Below are positions 1 to 12,300 of a DNA stretch of 64,000 nt, one piece after another. The DNA comes from Salvelinus alpinus. Its lineage: Eukaryota; Chordata; Actinopteri; Salmoniformes; Salmonidae. Under the pieces are notes generated by a model that was not told where the DNA came from, did not search any database, and was given only the letters and a program-made list of their open reading frames with translations. Made by a program: the position numbers and the translations under genes. Position 1 is the first letter of the stretch; each line of letters begins with the position of its first letter. The DNA lies in NCBI RefSeq assembly GCF_045679555.1, contig NC_092100.1:31931106-31995105 (forward strand), in the 5' to 3' direction.

Positions 1-637
1 TGATAATTAAAAGGAATATCCTGAGCTGACAGTTGGACCCTTTCCAAATCCGATTTTCACCTCCAGTTTCTGTTTCATTGGCTGGAGTTTTCTGTGGGTG
101 TAGACCTGACAGACTTGGTATAATGGATTAAATGAAACATAATGAGATTCCTCATGTCAGTATTCAGTGGTGAAAGCAAATTAAAGGAAATCACATGGAG
201 CCACAGGGAGGATTTATTGATCCTTTCTTTTACTCTGTGTAATAATATGGCTGATTGCATCTGACAATGACAGATGAAATACAATGAGCTTGACATCTTT
301 ATATCTTAACGCAAAAAAATACAGTGGGCCTTCGATAGTGGTTCTATCTACTATGTCAGCACAGTAAATCATTCTACAAAACTGCAGTCTGTCTTACTGA
401 TGTCAACTGACTAGTTGTATTAATTGACCATAGGCCTCTTGCTGCAGCGAGGCAGGCACCCGCTCCACCAGCTGTGTTTGAGACGGGCCAGCATCCGGCA
501 CTTCTAAAGCCATTATTTTCACACTTGGGTGGCAGCCTTTCATGTGTGTGCTGTTACATCAATGTTAAAATGCTGCTTCTCAATGGCTATCAATGATGGG
601 CAGACATAAGCTGTGACTGCAAATGACTACATTGCTA
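1..637. other. Upstream flank, nothing recognised
   Basis: A 73-codon minus-strand frame at 296-75 has no recognisable domain and is taken as noise. No repeat seen before the Tc1 at 638. Confidence 0.6.
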
Positions 638-1831
638 CAGTTGAAGTCGTAAGTTTACATACACCTTAGCCAAATACATTTAAACTCAGTTTTTCACAAT
701 TCCTGACATTCAATCCTAGTAAAAATTCCCTGTCTTAGGTCAGTTAGGATCACCACTTCATTTTAAGAATGTGAAACGCCAGAATAATAGTAGAGAGAAT
801 GATTTATTTCAGCTTTTATTTCTTTCATCACATTCCCAGTGGGTCAGAAGTTTACATACACTAAATTAGTATTTGGTAGCATTGCCTTTAAATTGTTTAA
901 CTTGGGTCAAACGTTTTGGGTACCCTTCCACAAGCTTCCCAAAATAAGTTGGGTGAATTTTGGCCAGATCCTCCTGACAGAGCTGGTGTAACTGAGTCAG
1001 GTTTGTGGGCCTTCTTGCTCGCACACACCTTTTCAGGTCTGCCCACAAATTTTCTATAGGATTGAGGTCAGGGCTTTGTGATGGCCACTCCAATACCTTG
1101 ACTTTGTTGTCCTCAAGCCATTTTGCCACAACTTTGGAAGTATGCTTGGGGTCATTGTTCATTTGGAAGAGCCATTTGCGACCAAGCTTTAACTTCCTGA
1201 CTGATGTCTTGAGATGTTGCTTCAATATATCCACATAATTTTCCAGCCTCATGATGCCATCTATTTTGTGAAGTGCACCAGTCCCTCCTGCAGCAAAAGC
1301 ACCCCCACAACATGATGCTGCTACCCCCGTGCTTCACGGTTGGGATGGTGTTCTTCGGCTTGCAAGCCCCTCCCTTTGTCCTCCAAACATAACAATGGTC
1401 ATTATGGCCAAACAGTTCTATTTGTGGGCAGAACAGAAAAAGTGTGTGCGAGGAAGGAGGCTTACAAATCTGACTCAGATACGCCAGCTCTGTCAGGAGG
1501 AATGGGCCAAAATTCACCCAACTTATTGTGGGAAGCTTGTGGAAGGCTACCCGAAACGTTTGACCCAAGTTAAACAATTTAAAGGCAATGCTACCAAATA
1601 CTAATTGAGTGAATGTAAACTTCTGACCCAGTGGGAATGTGATGAAAGAAATAAAAGCTGAAATAAATCATTCTCTCTACTATTATTCTGACATTTCACA
1701 TTCTTAAAATGAAGTGGTGATCCCAACTGACCTAAGACAGGGAATTTTTACTAGGATTAAATGTCAGGAATTGTGAAAAACTGAGTTAAATCTATTTGGC
1801 TAAGGTGTATGTAAACTTCCAACGTCAACTG
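638..1831. mobile_element. Tc1/mariner element (Sleeping Beauty-related) with fold-back structure, defective
   Basis: TIRs CAGTTGAAGTCGTAAGTTTA (638-) and its inverse (ends 1831) are flanked by TA (636-637, 1832-1833). A minus-strand transposase C-terminal half runs from about 1430 to stop 866, with the DDE-region sequence WPSQSPDLNPIENLW. From about 1432 the plus strand repeats the same C-terminal end, KLVEGYPKRLTQVKQFKGN, ending at 1604. So both ends are 3' ends and the N-terminal DNA-binding half is missing. It cannot encode an active transposase. Confidence 0.88.
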
Positions 1832-2389
1832 TATGTAGTGGTTCATGTCCTGAAATATGTTTAAAAACATAGGCTACCTATTTCTGGTGCCAATCCATGC
1901 TGGATGTTTTCCTGTCCCACTAGAGCTGGAAAGAAGGCATAATACACCATTGGAGTTTAGTGAATGTCTATCCCCTCAGTGATATTGTTGACTCCAATCA
2001 CTTGTTTGATGGATTTTCCTAATCAAGGGGAGGTTGGGGCAATGAGAGCCTTCTCCTCAGAGGGATGGGGTGGAGGCTGGCCTTGTAATGGCTCCCTAGA
2101 ACGAGGGAGTGGTCTGGTCACTCTTCTTGATTTTGATCCTAAAACACAGGTGCAGTGTAATTCACCTATTCCACGTCTGTCTTTGAATCTGATCCATTTT
2201 TGACCTTCCCCACCAAATCCTAAGCTATTTTCTTATCTCTAATGTATACTCATGTTGGATGTGTACCCTAGCTCTATTCTTGCACTGTACTACTGTCTAT
2301 CCATTGCTGTTTCTCATTCAAACTCAATTAGGTAATTAGGTAAAAGTAGGCTATTTTAGCGTAAATGTGAAGTAGGCCTACTGTCTAAT

Positions 2390-2472
2390 GAATTGTTAGA
2401 TACTTCTGAATTTCGCTACACCCGCAATAACATCTGCTAAATATGTGTATGTGACCAATACAATTTGATTTG
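2390..2472 (+). repeat. LINE 3'-tail fragment
   Basis: Matches the 3' end of the LINE at 59310-62287: TTTCGCTACACCCGCAATAA, then ATGTGACCAATACAATTTGA. This is a heavily 5'-truncated insertion just upstream of the rgma promoter. Confidence 0.75.
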
Positions 2473-3321
2473 TAGCCTACTATAACAGAGTCTGCATTAC
2501 TATTATTACCGTTTGATAACAGTGGTTATAGTTGCTATAGTTGTAATACAAAGTAGTGGGATGAACGAAATGTGGAGGAGGAGCATGAATCGTAGTTATT
2601 GTGGTTTATTAACATTTGTTGCAGCAGCTTGTGCGTAATGTTTGGATAATAATCATACTCACTCTACACATTCGCCAATTGCCAGAAACGGCGTGAGGTG
2701 TCGGGGGACTGAAGTGGGGTCCCGAAGTGGGGTCCCAGCGGCGTCATGCAGAGACGATCATTGTCTCTCTCACACTTTCTAACTAGCCATTTCACAACAG
2801 CGAGGCGAGGAATCGAGCCAGGCCAGAGATATCAGTAGTCCATGTGGAGCAGCAGCGGTGTCCCGAGGGCTCTTCCTCTCAACAACAACGAGAACCAACT
2901 AAACTGAGTGCAGGAATACAAGCGCAAAGATGAGAACAACTGTTGGAGTTAAATTCTATTAATATTTTATTAGACATGTTCGTTATATCGGGTGACTGTT
3001 TAGTCAAAGGAATGAGGCAGACGAATTGGCTCCAAGTGTAGGAGAATCAGTTAATTGACCAGGTTCTCTATCTCAACTACCAGCGAATTATTGTGTGAAA
3101 AAAATTACTTTAATCACACTCGTTATCTGTTACACCATCGAAGGAAACCATGCATGGAAGGCGGCATTTCCCACCAATTTAAACAATGTTATACGTGCTA
3201 CATTTGGATTAGCGTGCTGTACAACACCTAGCTACCGGTATTTCGGGTGGAATTTCGGAGTGGCTTCTTGCTCGCGCATTTGCGCTTTCCTCGCGTTCCG
3301 CAGCTAAACTTGGAGAGCTCC
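2473..3321 (+). promoter_or_regulatory. rgma: Probable rgma promoter and 5'UTR region
   Basis: About 850 bp upstream of the rgma ATG free of recognised repeats. GC-richer stretches occur at 2690-2900 and 3235-3330, in contrast with the AT-rich flanks. No TATA box or initiator can be assigned with confidence, and the transcription start was not located. A frame at 3095-3307 that opens with GTG is not credible as a gene. Confidence 0.4.
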
Positions 3322-3335
3322 ATGCAGTCGCGAAG
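3322..3335 (+). CDS. rgma: rgma coding exon 1 (14 coding nt) with 5'UTR upstream
   Basis: ATG-CAG-TCG-CGA-AG is followed by a donor gttggt at 3336. It joins to the acceptor at 8090/8091 and reads [17 protein letters not shown]. This parallels the human RGMA N-terminus, which begins MQPPRER. The match of both frame and residues is why I chose this start over the internal ATGs in exon 2. The 5'UTR start is not visible. Confidence 0.75.
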
Positions 3336-6300
3336 GTTGGTATTGGCTGTTTCTCAATATAGTGACAATTGGGCTATTTTCAGAGAGAAATTGAAGTCTG
3401 AAATCTAAACTCGTAATGCCGATGGAGATTGGTGATATTTCTGTCAATGGGTCATTTTTGTCTAAGGGTTCTTTCCTATTTTTGTCAGTGGACTATAGGA
3501 GACAATTTATATTGTAAAGAGTAATGATTATCCATGTGTTGATGACTATTTTAATAAATTAGCCCCTGTATTGTGTGCTAGGCTATAGATATTTTCTTTA
3601 TGTAAAATGTTTTTGGGCAAAATAGACCAATTGCATACACAGTACAGGCTACAAAATAGAATTCGCAATGCAAGTTGTCCAACTGTAATAACATGTTTTG
3701 AATGTTATTATAAGCATGGCAATGTGTTGACATATGGCATTGCTTTATCAATAACTGTATAGCCTCATAGGCCTATGTGTAATTGTAAGTTCACCATTGT
3801 TAAGAATATTTATATGTACTCAATATGATGATATTGGGCCTACAATATCATATGCTTCTCCTCTTTCACATTGCTCAAATCAAACACTTTACGCACTCAT
3901 TATTCAGGAAAAAAATGCAATTGGAAGCTTCCAATTAAGCGCCTATCATATTTGTGTTTTGAATAAAGAGAAAGAGATGGGCTTCATTATTCGCTGTGAT
4001 AGAAAGGAAACGGGAAAGTATCACGATTCAATGTCAATGACTGATTGACAGTTGTAGGCTACTGTAGCATAATAATTGCGCTAAAACGCCATAAAGACGC
4101 ATTTTATGACATATAAACGTATCCCCGCACTCATAATGCCATGTGTCTGCATTCATAATGCCATGTGCGTTTGCCATGATGAGAGGTTTGATATCTAGAG
4201 TTAATAAAGGTGTCATCTGTTGGAAAGTGTGAAGTAACTGCCCCGGTGTCATACAGTATAGGCTAAGACAGACCATATGTGTCTATGGGCCAGATGCATT
4301 ATTAGTGTATCTCCACAAAATATAGCCTAATGAAACCAACTGGAACATTGTAGTAGACTAAGTTTATGAATTTCAATCGACATGTAGGCCTTGGTATTGT
4401 AAGCGTACGGATAGGCCTTACGTTTATATTCCAAGGTCAGTGATGGCAAAATGAGATCAAAACATCCATTTGTTCCATGGACTGATTACGTTTGGGGTGA
4501 ATGTGGTTTTATCTAGCATTACAGGAGGCATTACATGGGGGCCTTTGATATGCGCTATTAGGCCTACAGATGTAGGATCTTAATTTGATCACCCTGTTGC
4601 AGGAGAACATTCCTGCAATGCAGAAAATGTAAAAATTGAGTGTATTTGAGGTTTAAAAAGGCTTCTGAAGTTTGAAATTTCCACTTTTAAATTTCATACT
4701 AGATTTTTAACGTAAGAAAAATTTAGCAGCCCCTATCAAAATGTCCATTCATTATAATCCACATAATAATTCACATTTCCTGTTGCTGCAGGAGTATTTT
4801 GCTGGTGTAGCAAACTGGCTCAAGTTAAGATCCTACATATGTGAGATGTCATTAAATGTTCTACAAGTCTAGGCTACATGTCAATTACCACACATTCATA
4901 AGCAATGCAAAACACCTCCCAGTCCTTACAGAACATAAGTGAGTATGTTAAGAAATATAGCCTACTATCACTGTAATACCACTCAAGTGACCCAACCAAA
5001 CACTAAAACACATGTAGTTCCAACAAACTATGCTGTTTAATTTGGTTTGATAATTTAGAGTCATATTAATCTATAGCCATTGCCCATGTTCTATCTCTTT
5101 CCAGAAAAATAGCTTGTCTGGATGGTGTTTGGTGGTTCTCCAGTAGGCTAATGTCCCCAGGGTTTTTCATCAACCCCAATAGACTAGTATAACCCATAGA
5201 GATAGATAGAAGACCCATCTTTGTATCTGTGCCATAATAACGCATGTGACAAAATGGGCAGTGCCACTGAGGCTATCTCCATTTTAAAGTAGTACATTTT
5301 CTTCTTCTTCATTGGCTGATTTATCCCAACTCATAGGAATCCCCACCCAGTTGACTCCTTTAAAATGGTGGACACCCTCAATGGCAATGTCCATTTTAAA
5401 ATGGGTTATATCCATGATGAGTACTCTATCTCAATGGTTTAACCTTATTAGCCTACACAGTATGTATGTAAGCCTACATAACCTCTCAGCTGGATATTAT
5501 TCTAAATATCTTCTCATTGAAGTGCAATTGTGCAGCAATAAGTTCAATGTCTTATTACATCAGCCACCTGATATTTAAGGATAAAAAGAATGGATCAACA
5601 TGGTCAGAAACATTTTATGCCATACAAAGGACATGACTTGCTTTAGTGACATCTCTACTGGTCTTGTTGAGAGTGTACTAACCAGCATAACATATCATTT
5701 GACACAGCTTAAAGAACAAGTTTTGCTTAAGTATCTTAAGTATTTTTTACTTATATCAGGATTTCTCACCCTCTTTTTGATTAGTAAGGTTATTATCTTT
5801 TTTGCTGTTTTTTTATCTCCATAATTTTTCACCCATTTTCAATTCTACACAGATTGTCACAAATAGCATCTAATCATCATTTAACTGAATCATTCTGTGT
5901 AGATTTCATTTGTTTTTGTACCCTACATGATGGCTTTAAGTTGCCTATGTCACTGTAATCATTTGACATATTTGACATTGTCAGGTGTCAGTCATCATGG
6001 TGTCATAGATAGAGATTTTGTACTACTATTCAGTGCTTGACTTGAGCAGGGGCTCATTTGAGCTGAGTAGCGGCACCTCAAATGTTCTACTGCTTGAGCT
6101 TCTGCACCTCTTATAGCAGGGTTCCCCAACTGAACAGTACTGAACAAAGATATAAATGCAACATGCAAAGTGTTGGTCCCATGTTTCATGAGCTGAAATA
6201 AAAGATCCCAGACATTTTCCATATGCACCAAAAGCTTATTTCTCTAAAATGTTGTGCACAAATTTGTTTACATCCTTGTTAGTGAGCATTTCTCCTTTGC

Positions 6301-9300
6301 CAAGATAATCCATCCACCTGACCGGTGTGGCATATCAAGAAGCTGATTAATGATCATTACACAGGGGCACCTTGTGCTGGGGACAATAAAAGGCTACTCT
6401 AAAATTGGCAGTTTTGTCACTCAACACAATGCCACAGATGTCTCAAGTTTTGAGGGAGTGTGCAATTGGCTTGCTTACTGCAGGAATGTTGTCAGAGAAT
6501 TGAATGTTCATTTCTCTACCATAAGTCGCCTTCAATGCCGTTTTAGAGAATTTGGCAGTACGTCCAACCGGCCTCACAACCGCAGACCACGTGTAACAAC
6601 GTCACCCCAGGACCTCCACATCCGGCTTCTTCACCTGCGGGATTGTCTGAGGGGGGAGGGGCTACTGAGGAGTTTTTCTGTCTGTAATAACGCCTTTTTG
6701 TGGGGAAAAAGTCATTCTGATTGGCTGGGCCTGACTCCCAAGTAGGTAGGCCTATGCCCTCCCAGGCCCACCCATGGCTGCGCCCCTGCCCAGTCGTGAA
6801 ATCCATAGATTAGGTCCTAATGAATGTATTTATATTGACTGATTTCCTTATATGAACCGTAACTGTTGCATGTTGCGTTTATATTTTTGTTCAGTGTAGT
6901 TAATAAGGATGGTTAGTACGTTTCATATAAACTACAGGTCAAAGCACACGATAAGTGCGATTCACCACGTTACAGGTTTACCTGCTCCAACATATATTTA
7001 CTCGACATATACTATTATTTAGGTTAGCATGTGCTGTTAGCAACAAAGCAAAACAGTGTTCCCATTAAACTATTGACAAGAGAACCAAAGTGACGACAAT
7101 GAACAAATCTACACATTGAGGTGTAATTTGACACTTAGGAGGGACCGAAAGCTGGAACAACCGCACCTCATTGGCCCAGTCAGTAGTAGGCAATTGCCTA
7201 AACTGCACCTTCTTGGCACTGAGGAAGTTCGATTAAACTGACTCGTGGTGCACCAGTCTATGGCCCGTGACGTGACAGGGCAAAAACGGTGAGGGAGGAG
7301 AACCTGCTCAAATCGAACAGTAATCTGCGCTGCTCCATTATGTTGTCAACAAGGGAGCATTGGTCTTCGTTCAGAAACATACATCTCTTTTCCATAAAAT
7401 ATATGTTCAAATTTTCAAACTAGTCTTCATTGGGAAGGTAGATTTTTTTTATAAATCAAAAGCAATCACTTTTGCATGTGAAAACATAAAATCATACTCA
7501 TTACTCCACGTGCATAACCATTTGTTTTGAGCCAGCGTAGGCCAGTTGTTTGGCATCTGACTCAGGCAGGTTTTGTCTAGGATACAGCTTTTGTCAAAAT
7601 GTTGTTTTCATACCAGGTTTAGAAGAACTTACACAGCAGGTTAGGATAATTAATGTAGCAGTTTAGGATGATTTGGTTAAGGTTAGCAAAGGGGTTAGGG
7701 TGAGCTATAATGCACCCCACATTTTTGGGGGGATAAAAGCTGTATCCCATCTAGACATGACGGCTCACGCCCAGGAAGCAACAAAACGAACGCAATCACT
7801 TTTCAGCCGGTGCAAAACCGGGCAAGATAAAATCGAATCCCCTCACTCCGTAAATGGAAGATCGATTGCCAGCTTTCACTGTTTGCTGAGGAATTCGAGT
7901 GCAGTCAATAGGCTTCTAGAAAGAAGGCGAAGTTACTTCGAGAGTTCGAACCAAGTTCTTGTTCGAGGACATGACTGCATTCCTTAACTCCAGACCTCAT
8001 GTAGCCTTCTGATTTGGGTTATTCAACCAGATAGACGATACGAATTTCTCCTAATTCATTTTTTTCCACATTCTCATTTGATTCCACCAGGGAGAGGAGA
8101 GAAGTGCGACCCCGTGCTGGATGGATGGTTATGGGGAAAGGAGCAGGAGGACCTTCGGCGCTTGAAGTCGGCAAGATCCTTGTTGTGTTTCTTTGCCTGT
8201 TTCCTTCTGGTAAGATAATATTAGAAATACTAATTGAATCATGCCTCTGTAAACAGGGTTAATATGATTTATGTAGTTATTACAATCCTTGTTTAGTTAT
8301 ACTCTCTTGAGGTCTTGCAAGGTTAGCCCAGTACCACGATGATGGCAAAATCAACACAATGAAAAGGACAAGACACATTGTTACATTGAGGCAATATTCA
8401 CGGATACAATGTTAAATTGAAACAAGCTTCACAGAATGGCTACATTTATGCATTGTTACATTTAGCAAAAGCGTTTGCCGTCGTGCCAAAGTAGCACATT
8501 TTCTACAAATGTAGCATCCATTTGCAAGTTTTGCAGCTCACATAGTATTACAAAGACAATATTTGAGAAGATCAACAAAAATGTAAGACTTACTTAATAA
8601 ATTGCATGTCAAAACTGGTAAAATGCATAAAATATCAGAGACCTGTGGAATCGACTGTCGGTGAAAACAGCCAATTATTTCGCCTTTCTTGTGCTCCATG
8701 TTGTGAGTTTGAGGCCTATGCTAGTCGTAATAATTTTCTGTTAGTTATAGAAATAACGTCTTATTTTAATTTAACCGTTTTATGCAGCTCTAGGCTACTC
8801 AAGTGCTACACCCCCGTGTGGTTGTTTGTTTGAGGGTATGGGGGTAGGGTTTACGGATTCTATCCCTCTTTACTAAAGTAGCCTACTTTCTTGATTTTAC
8901 TTTTTATTTTGGCGTCGGTCAAAACAAGTAAAGTTACCCTGAACTGTACATCGAATTTCCCCATGAGCAATTCATAACCATGCTTAGGTTATTCATTGTT
9001 TGACCTGTATGGTTTTAGTAAAAGTAAACATGAGATAAAACTTGAACAAGCACAGCTAATAATGGTCTTACTTTCCTGTTTATGCGATACAAAAATACCA
9101 TATCTCCATGCCCCATAGAACTCAATTTGCCCATTTGCCAACCTTTATTTTTATTTTTTACCTTTATTTAACTTGGCAAATTGGTTAAGAACAAAATCTT
9201 ATTTACAATGATGGCCTACCATTTTTATCGGTTTCTTTCAAATCACTTACTAACAAATGCAAGTGTTCGTTTTTAAAGTTTATTAGTTCATTGCCATTTA

Positions 9301-12300
9301 TCAGAGAGGTGATAAATGCCTTTTGTTGCTGAGGCGGGAGTGGTGTGTCATTTGGTGGTGGGGGGGTGGGCTGCTCAGTTCTGAGGGAAAGTTTGGTGGA
9401 GGAAATGAAGGCCTAAACTGAAGTTTGTTTATTAGGCGACAGCTAGGAGATCCAATTGTATTGGTATTTGCTTTTAATTACATCTATTTCCTATATACCC
9501 ACCCCTTATTTCATGCCTCCCAAAGCAACTTAGATTTCAGGTCATGTAATTTAAGTACCAGGGAATGCGTGTTGAAAATTGCGTTACTCTTTGATTATGG
9601 CCTTCTGTGGAATGGTGAGACCTCTCTTCTGTTCCAACTTCTGGTCCCCCCCCCCCCCCCCATTGCCTCAACCCATTGCTGATGAAACTCAATCTAATCC
9701 CTTCACACAGGGCTAATTTATGACTCTGCTGGTCTCTTCTCAATGGCAAATTACATTGTCTTCATTCAGAGCTGTAAGACTACCCCCTCCCACATTGGCT
9801 CACACAAACTCATACCCCCTCTGGTTCACTTCAACGAGCTGGATTCTCAAAAGGGAAGGTCTTTCCTCACCCCTGGTGTTTTTTTTTTTTAAAGACTGAT
9901 TTCTGGCTTTTAGCCATGCAACAGGAGGATATAGTATAAATGAAACACTGGGTAGGATACCAACTGGTGAATTTATGCAGTTAACACTTCTGAGTAGCTT
10001 GTTTTGACAAATTCAAATTAAATTGTATTTGTCACATGCGCCGAATACAAGAGGTGTAGAACTTACAGCTTACTTACAAGCCCTTAACCAACATTGCAGT
10101 TTTAAGAAAAATAAGTGTTTACTAAAATAAACAGAAGTAAAAAAATAAAAAAATATGTAATTCAAGAGCAACAATAAAATAACAGTATAACAGGAGGTAC
10201 CGGTACAGAGTCAATGATGCAACCTGTCAGGATGCTCTTGATGGTGCAGCTGTAGAACCGTTTGAGGATCTGAGGACCCATTCCAAATATTTTATATTTA
10301 TCTCCTGAGGGGGTATAGGCGTTGTTCCCACTTACTGACTGACTGTCTTGGTGTGTTTTGACCATGATAGTTTGTTGGTGATTTCGATAACAAGGATCTT
10401 AAAGCTCTCGACCTGCTCCACTACAGCCCTGTCGATGAGAATGGGGGCGTGCTCGGCCCACCTTCTCTAGTCCACGATCATCTCCTTTGTCTTGATCACA
10501 TTGAGGGAGGTGTGTTATCCTAGCACCACACTGCCAGGTCTCTGACCACCTCCCTATAGGTTGTCTCATCGTTGATGGTGATCAGGCTGACCTCGGTGTC
10601 ATCGGCAAACTAAATGATAGTGTTGGAGTCGTGCTTGGCCATGCAGTCGTGGGTGAACAGGGAGTACAGAAGGGGACTGAGCACACACCCCTGAGAGTCC
10701 CTGAGGATCAGGGTGGCAGATGTGTTGTTACCTATCTTTACCACCTTGGGGCATCCTGTCAGGAAGTCTAGGATCCAGTTGCAGAGGGAGGTTTTTAGAC
10801 CCAGGGTCCTTAGCTTAGTGATGAGCTTTGAGGGCACTTTGGCGTTGAACGCTGAGCTGTAGTCAATGAACAGCATTTTCATGTAGGTGTTCCACTTGTC
10901 CAGGTGGGAAAGGGCAGTGTGGAGTGCAATAGAGATTGCGTCATCTGTGGATCTGTTGGGGCGGTATGGAAATTGGAGTGGGTCTATAGTTTCTGGGATA
11001 ATGGTGCACCTCATGGCTACAGACGTGAGTGCTACGAGTCGGTAGTCATTTAGGCAGGTTACCTTAGTGTTCTTGGGCACAGGGACTATGGTGGTCTGCT
11101 TGAAATGTTTGTATTACAGACTCGGTCAGGGACAGGTTGAGAATGTCAGTAAAGACATTTGCCAGTTGGTCAGCGCATGCTCGGAGTACACGTCCTGGTA
11201 ATCCATCTGGCCCTGTGGCCTTGTGAATGTTGACCTGTTTTAACTTCTTATGGATAGGGGGCAGCATTTTCACATTTGGATGAAAAGCGTGCCCAGAGTA
11301 AACTGCCTCCTCCTCATTCCCAGATGCTAATATATGCATATTATTATTAGTATTGGATAGAAAACGCTCTGAAGTTTCTAAAACTGTTTGAATCATGTCT
11401 GACTATAACAGAACTTATTTGGCAGGTAAAACCCAGAGGACAAACCATTCAGATTTTTTGTTGTTGTTGAGGTCACTCTCTTTTCAATGGGATTTCATTT
11501 GGAATCCAGATTTCTAAGGGACCTTTCTGCAGTTCCTATCGCTTCCACTGGATGTCAACAGTCTTTAGAAATTGGTTGAAGTTTTTCCTTTGAGAAATGA
11601 AGAAGTAGCCATGTTTAGAATGAGGCTCCAGTGAAATGTACTGTTTTAGAGGCGCGTGACCAGAAAAACACATTGTTTTCCTCCGGTATTGAACACAGAT
11701 CATCCCGTCTTCAATTTGATCGATTATTTACGTAAAAAAATACCTAAAGTTGTATTACAAAAGTAGTTTGACATGTTTGGACAAAGCTTACAGGTAACTT
11801 TTGAGATATTTTGTAGTCACGTTGTGCAAGTTGGAACCGGTGTTTTTCTGGATCAAACGCGCCAAATAAATGGACATTTTGGATATATATCGACGGAATT
11901 GATCGAACAAAAGGACCATTTGTGATGTTTATGGAACATATTGGAGTGCCAACAGAAGAAGCTCGTCAAAGGTAAGGCATGAATTATATCTTTATTAATG
12001 CGTTTTGTGTCGCGCCGGGAGGGTTGAAATATGATGGTCTGTGATTGTTTGCTGGGGTGCTATCATCAGATAATAGCATTGTTTGCTTTCGCCGTAAAGC
12101 ATTTTTGAAATTACATGTTGGCTGGATTCACAACAAGTGTCGCTTTAATTTGGTATATTGAATGTGTGGTTTCATTAAAGTGAAATTTTTATAGTAATTT
12201 ATTTGAATTTGGCGCTCTGCGTTTTCACTGGATGTTGGCCAGGTGAGACGCTACCGTCCCACATATCTCAGAGAGGTTAACGGTCTTACTCACATTGGCT

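Larger units (their letters stand above)
3336..8090 (+). other. rgma: rgma intron 1
   Basis: This 4.75-kb intron runs from donor gttggt to acceptor ccaccag. It holds a TIR MITE (4564-4841), a Tc1-like remnant (6138-6898) and a probable low-complexity GGTTAGG-rich repeat (about 7640-7720). The rest is AT-rich with no gene I can support. Confidence 0.7.

Noticed and set aside
1005-1238. Plus-strand frame inside the first Tc1
   Set aside because: Antisense of the transposase remnant.
3095-3307. Plus-strand 70-codon frame with a signal-like N-terminus upstream of rgma
   Set aside because: It opens with GTG, no ATG or family match; it lies in the likely 5'UTR of rgma.
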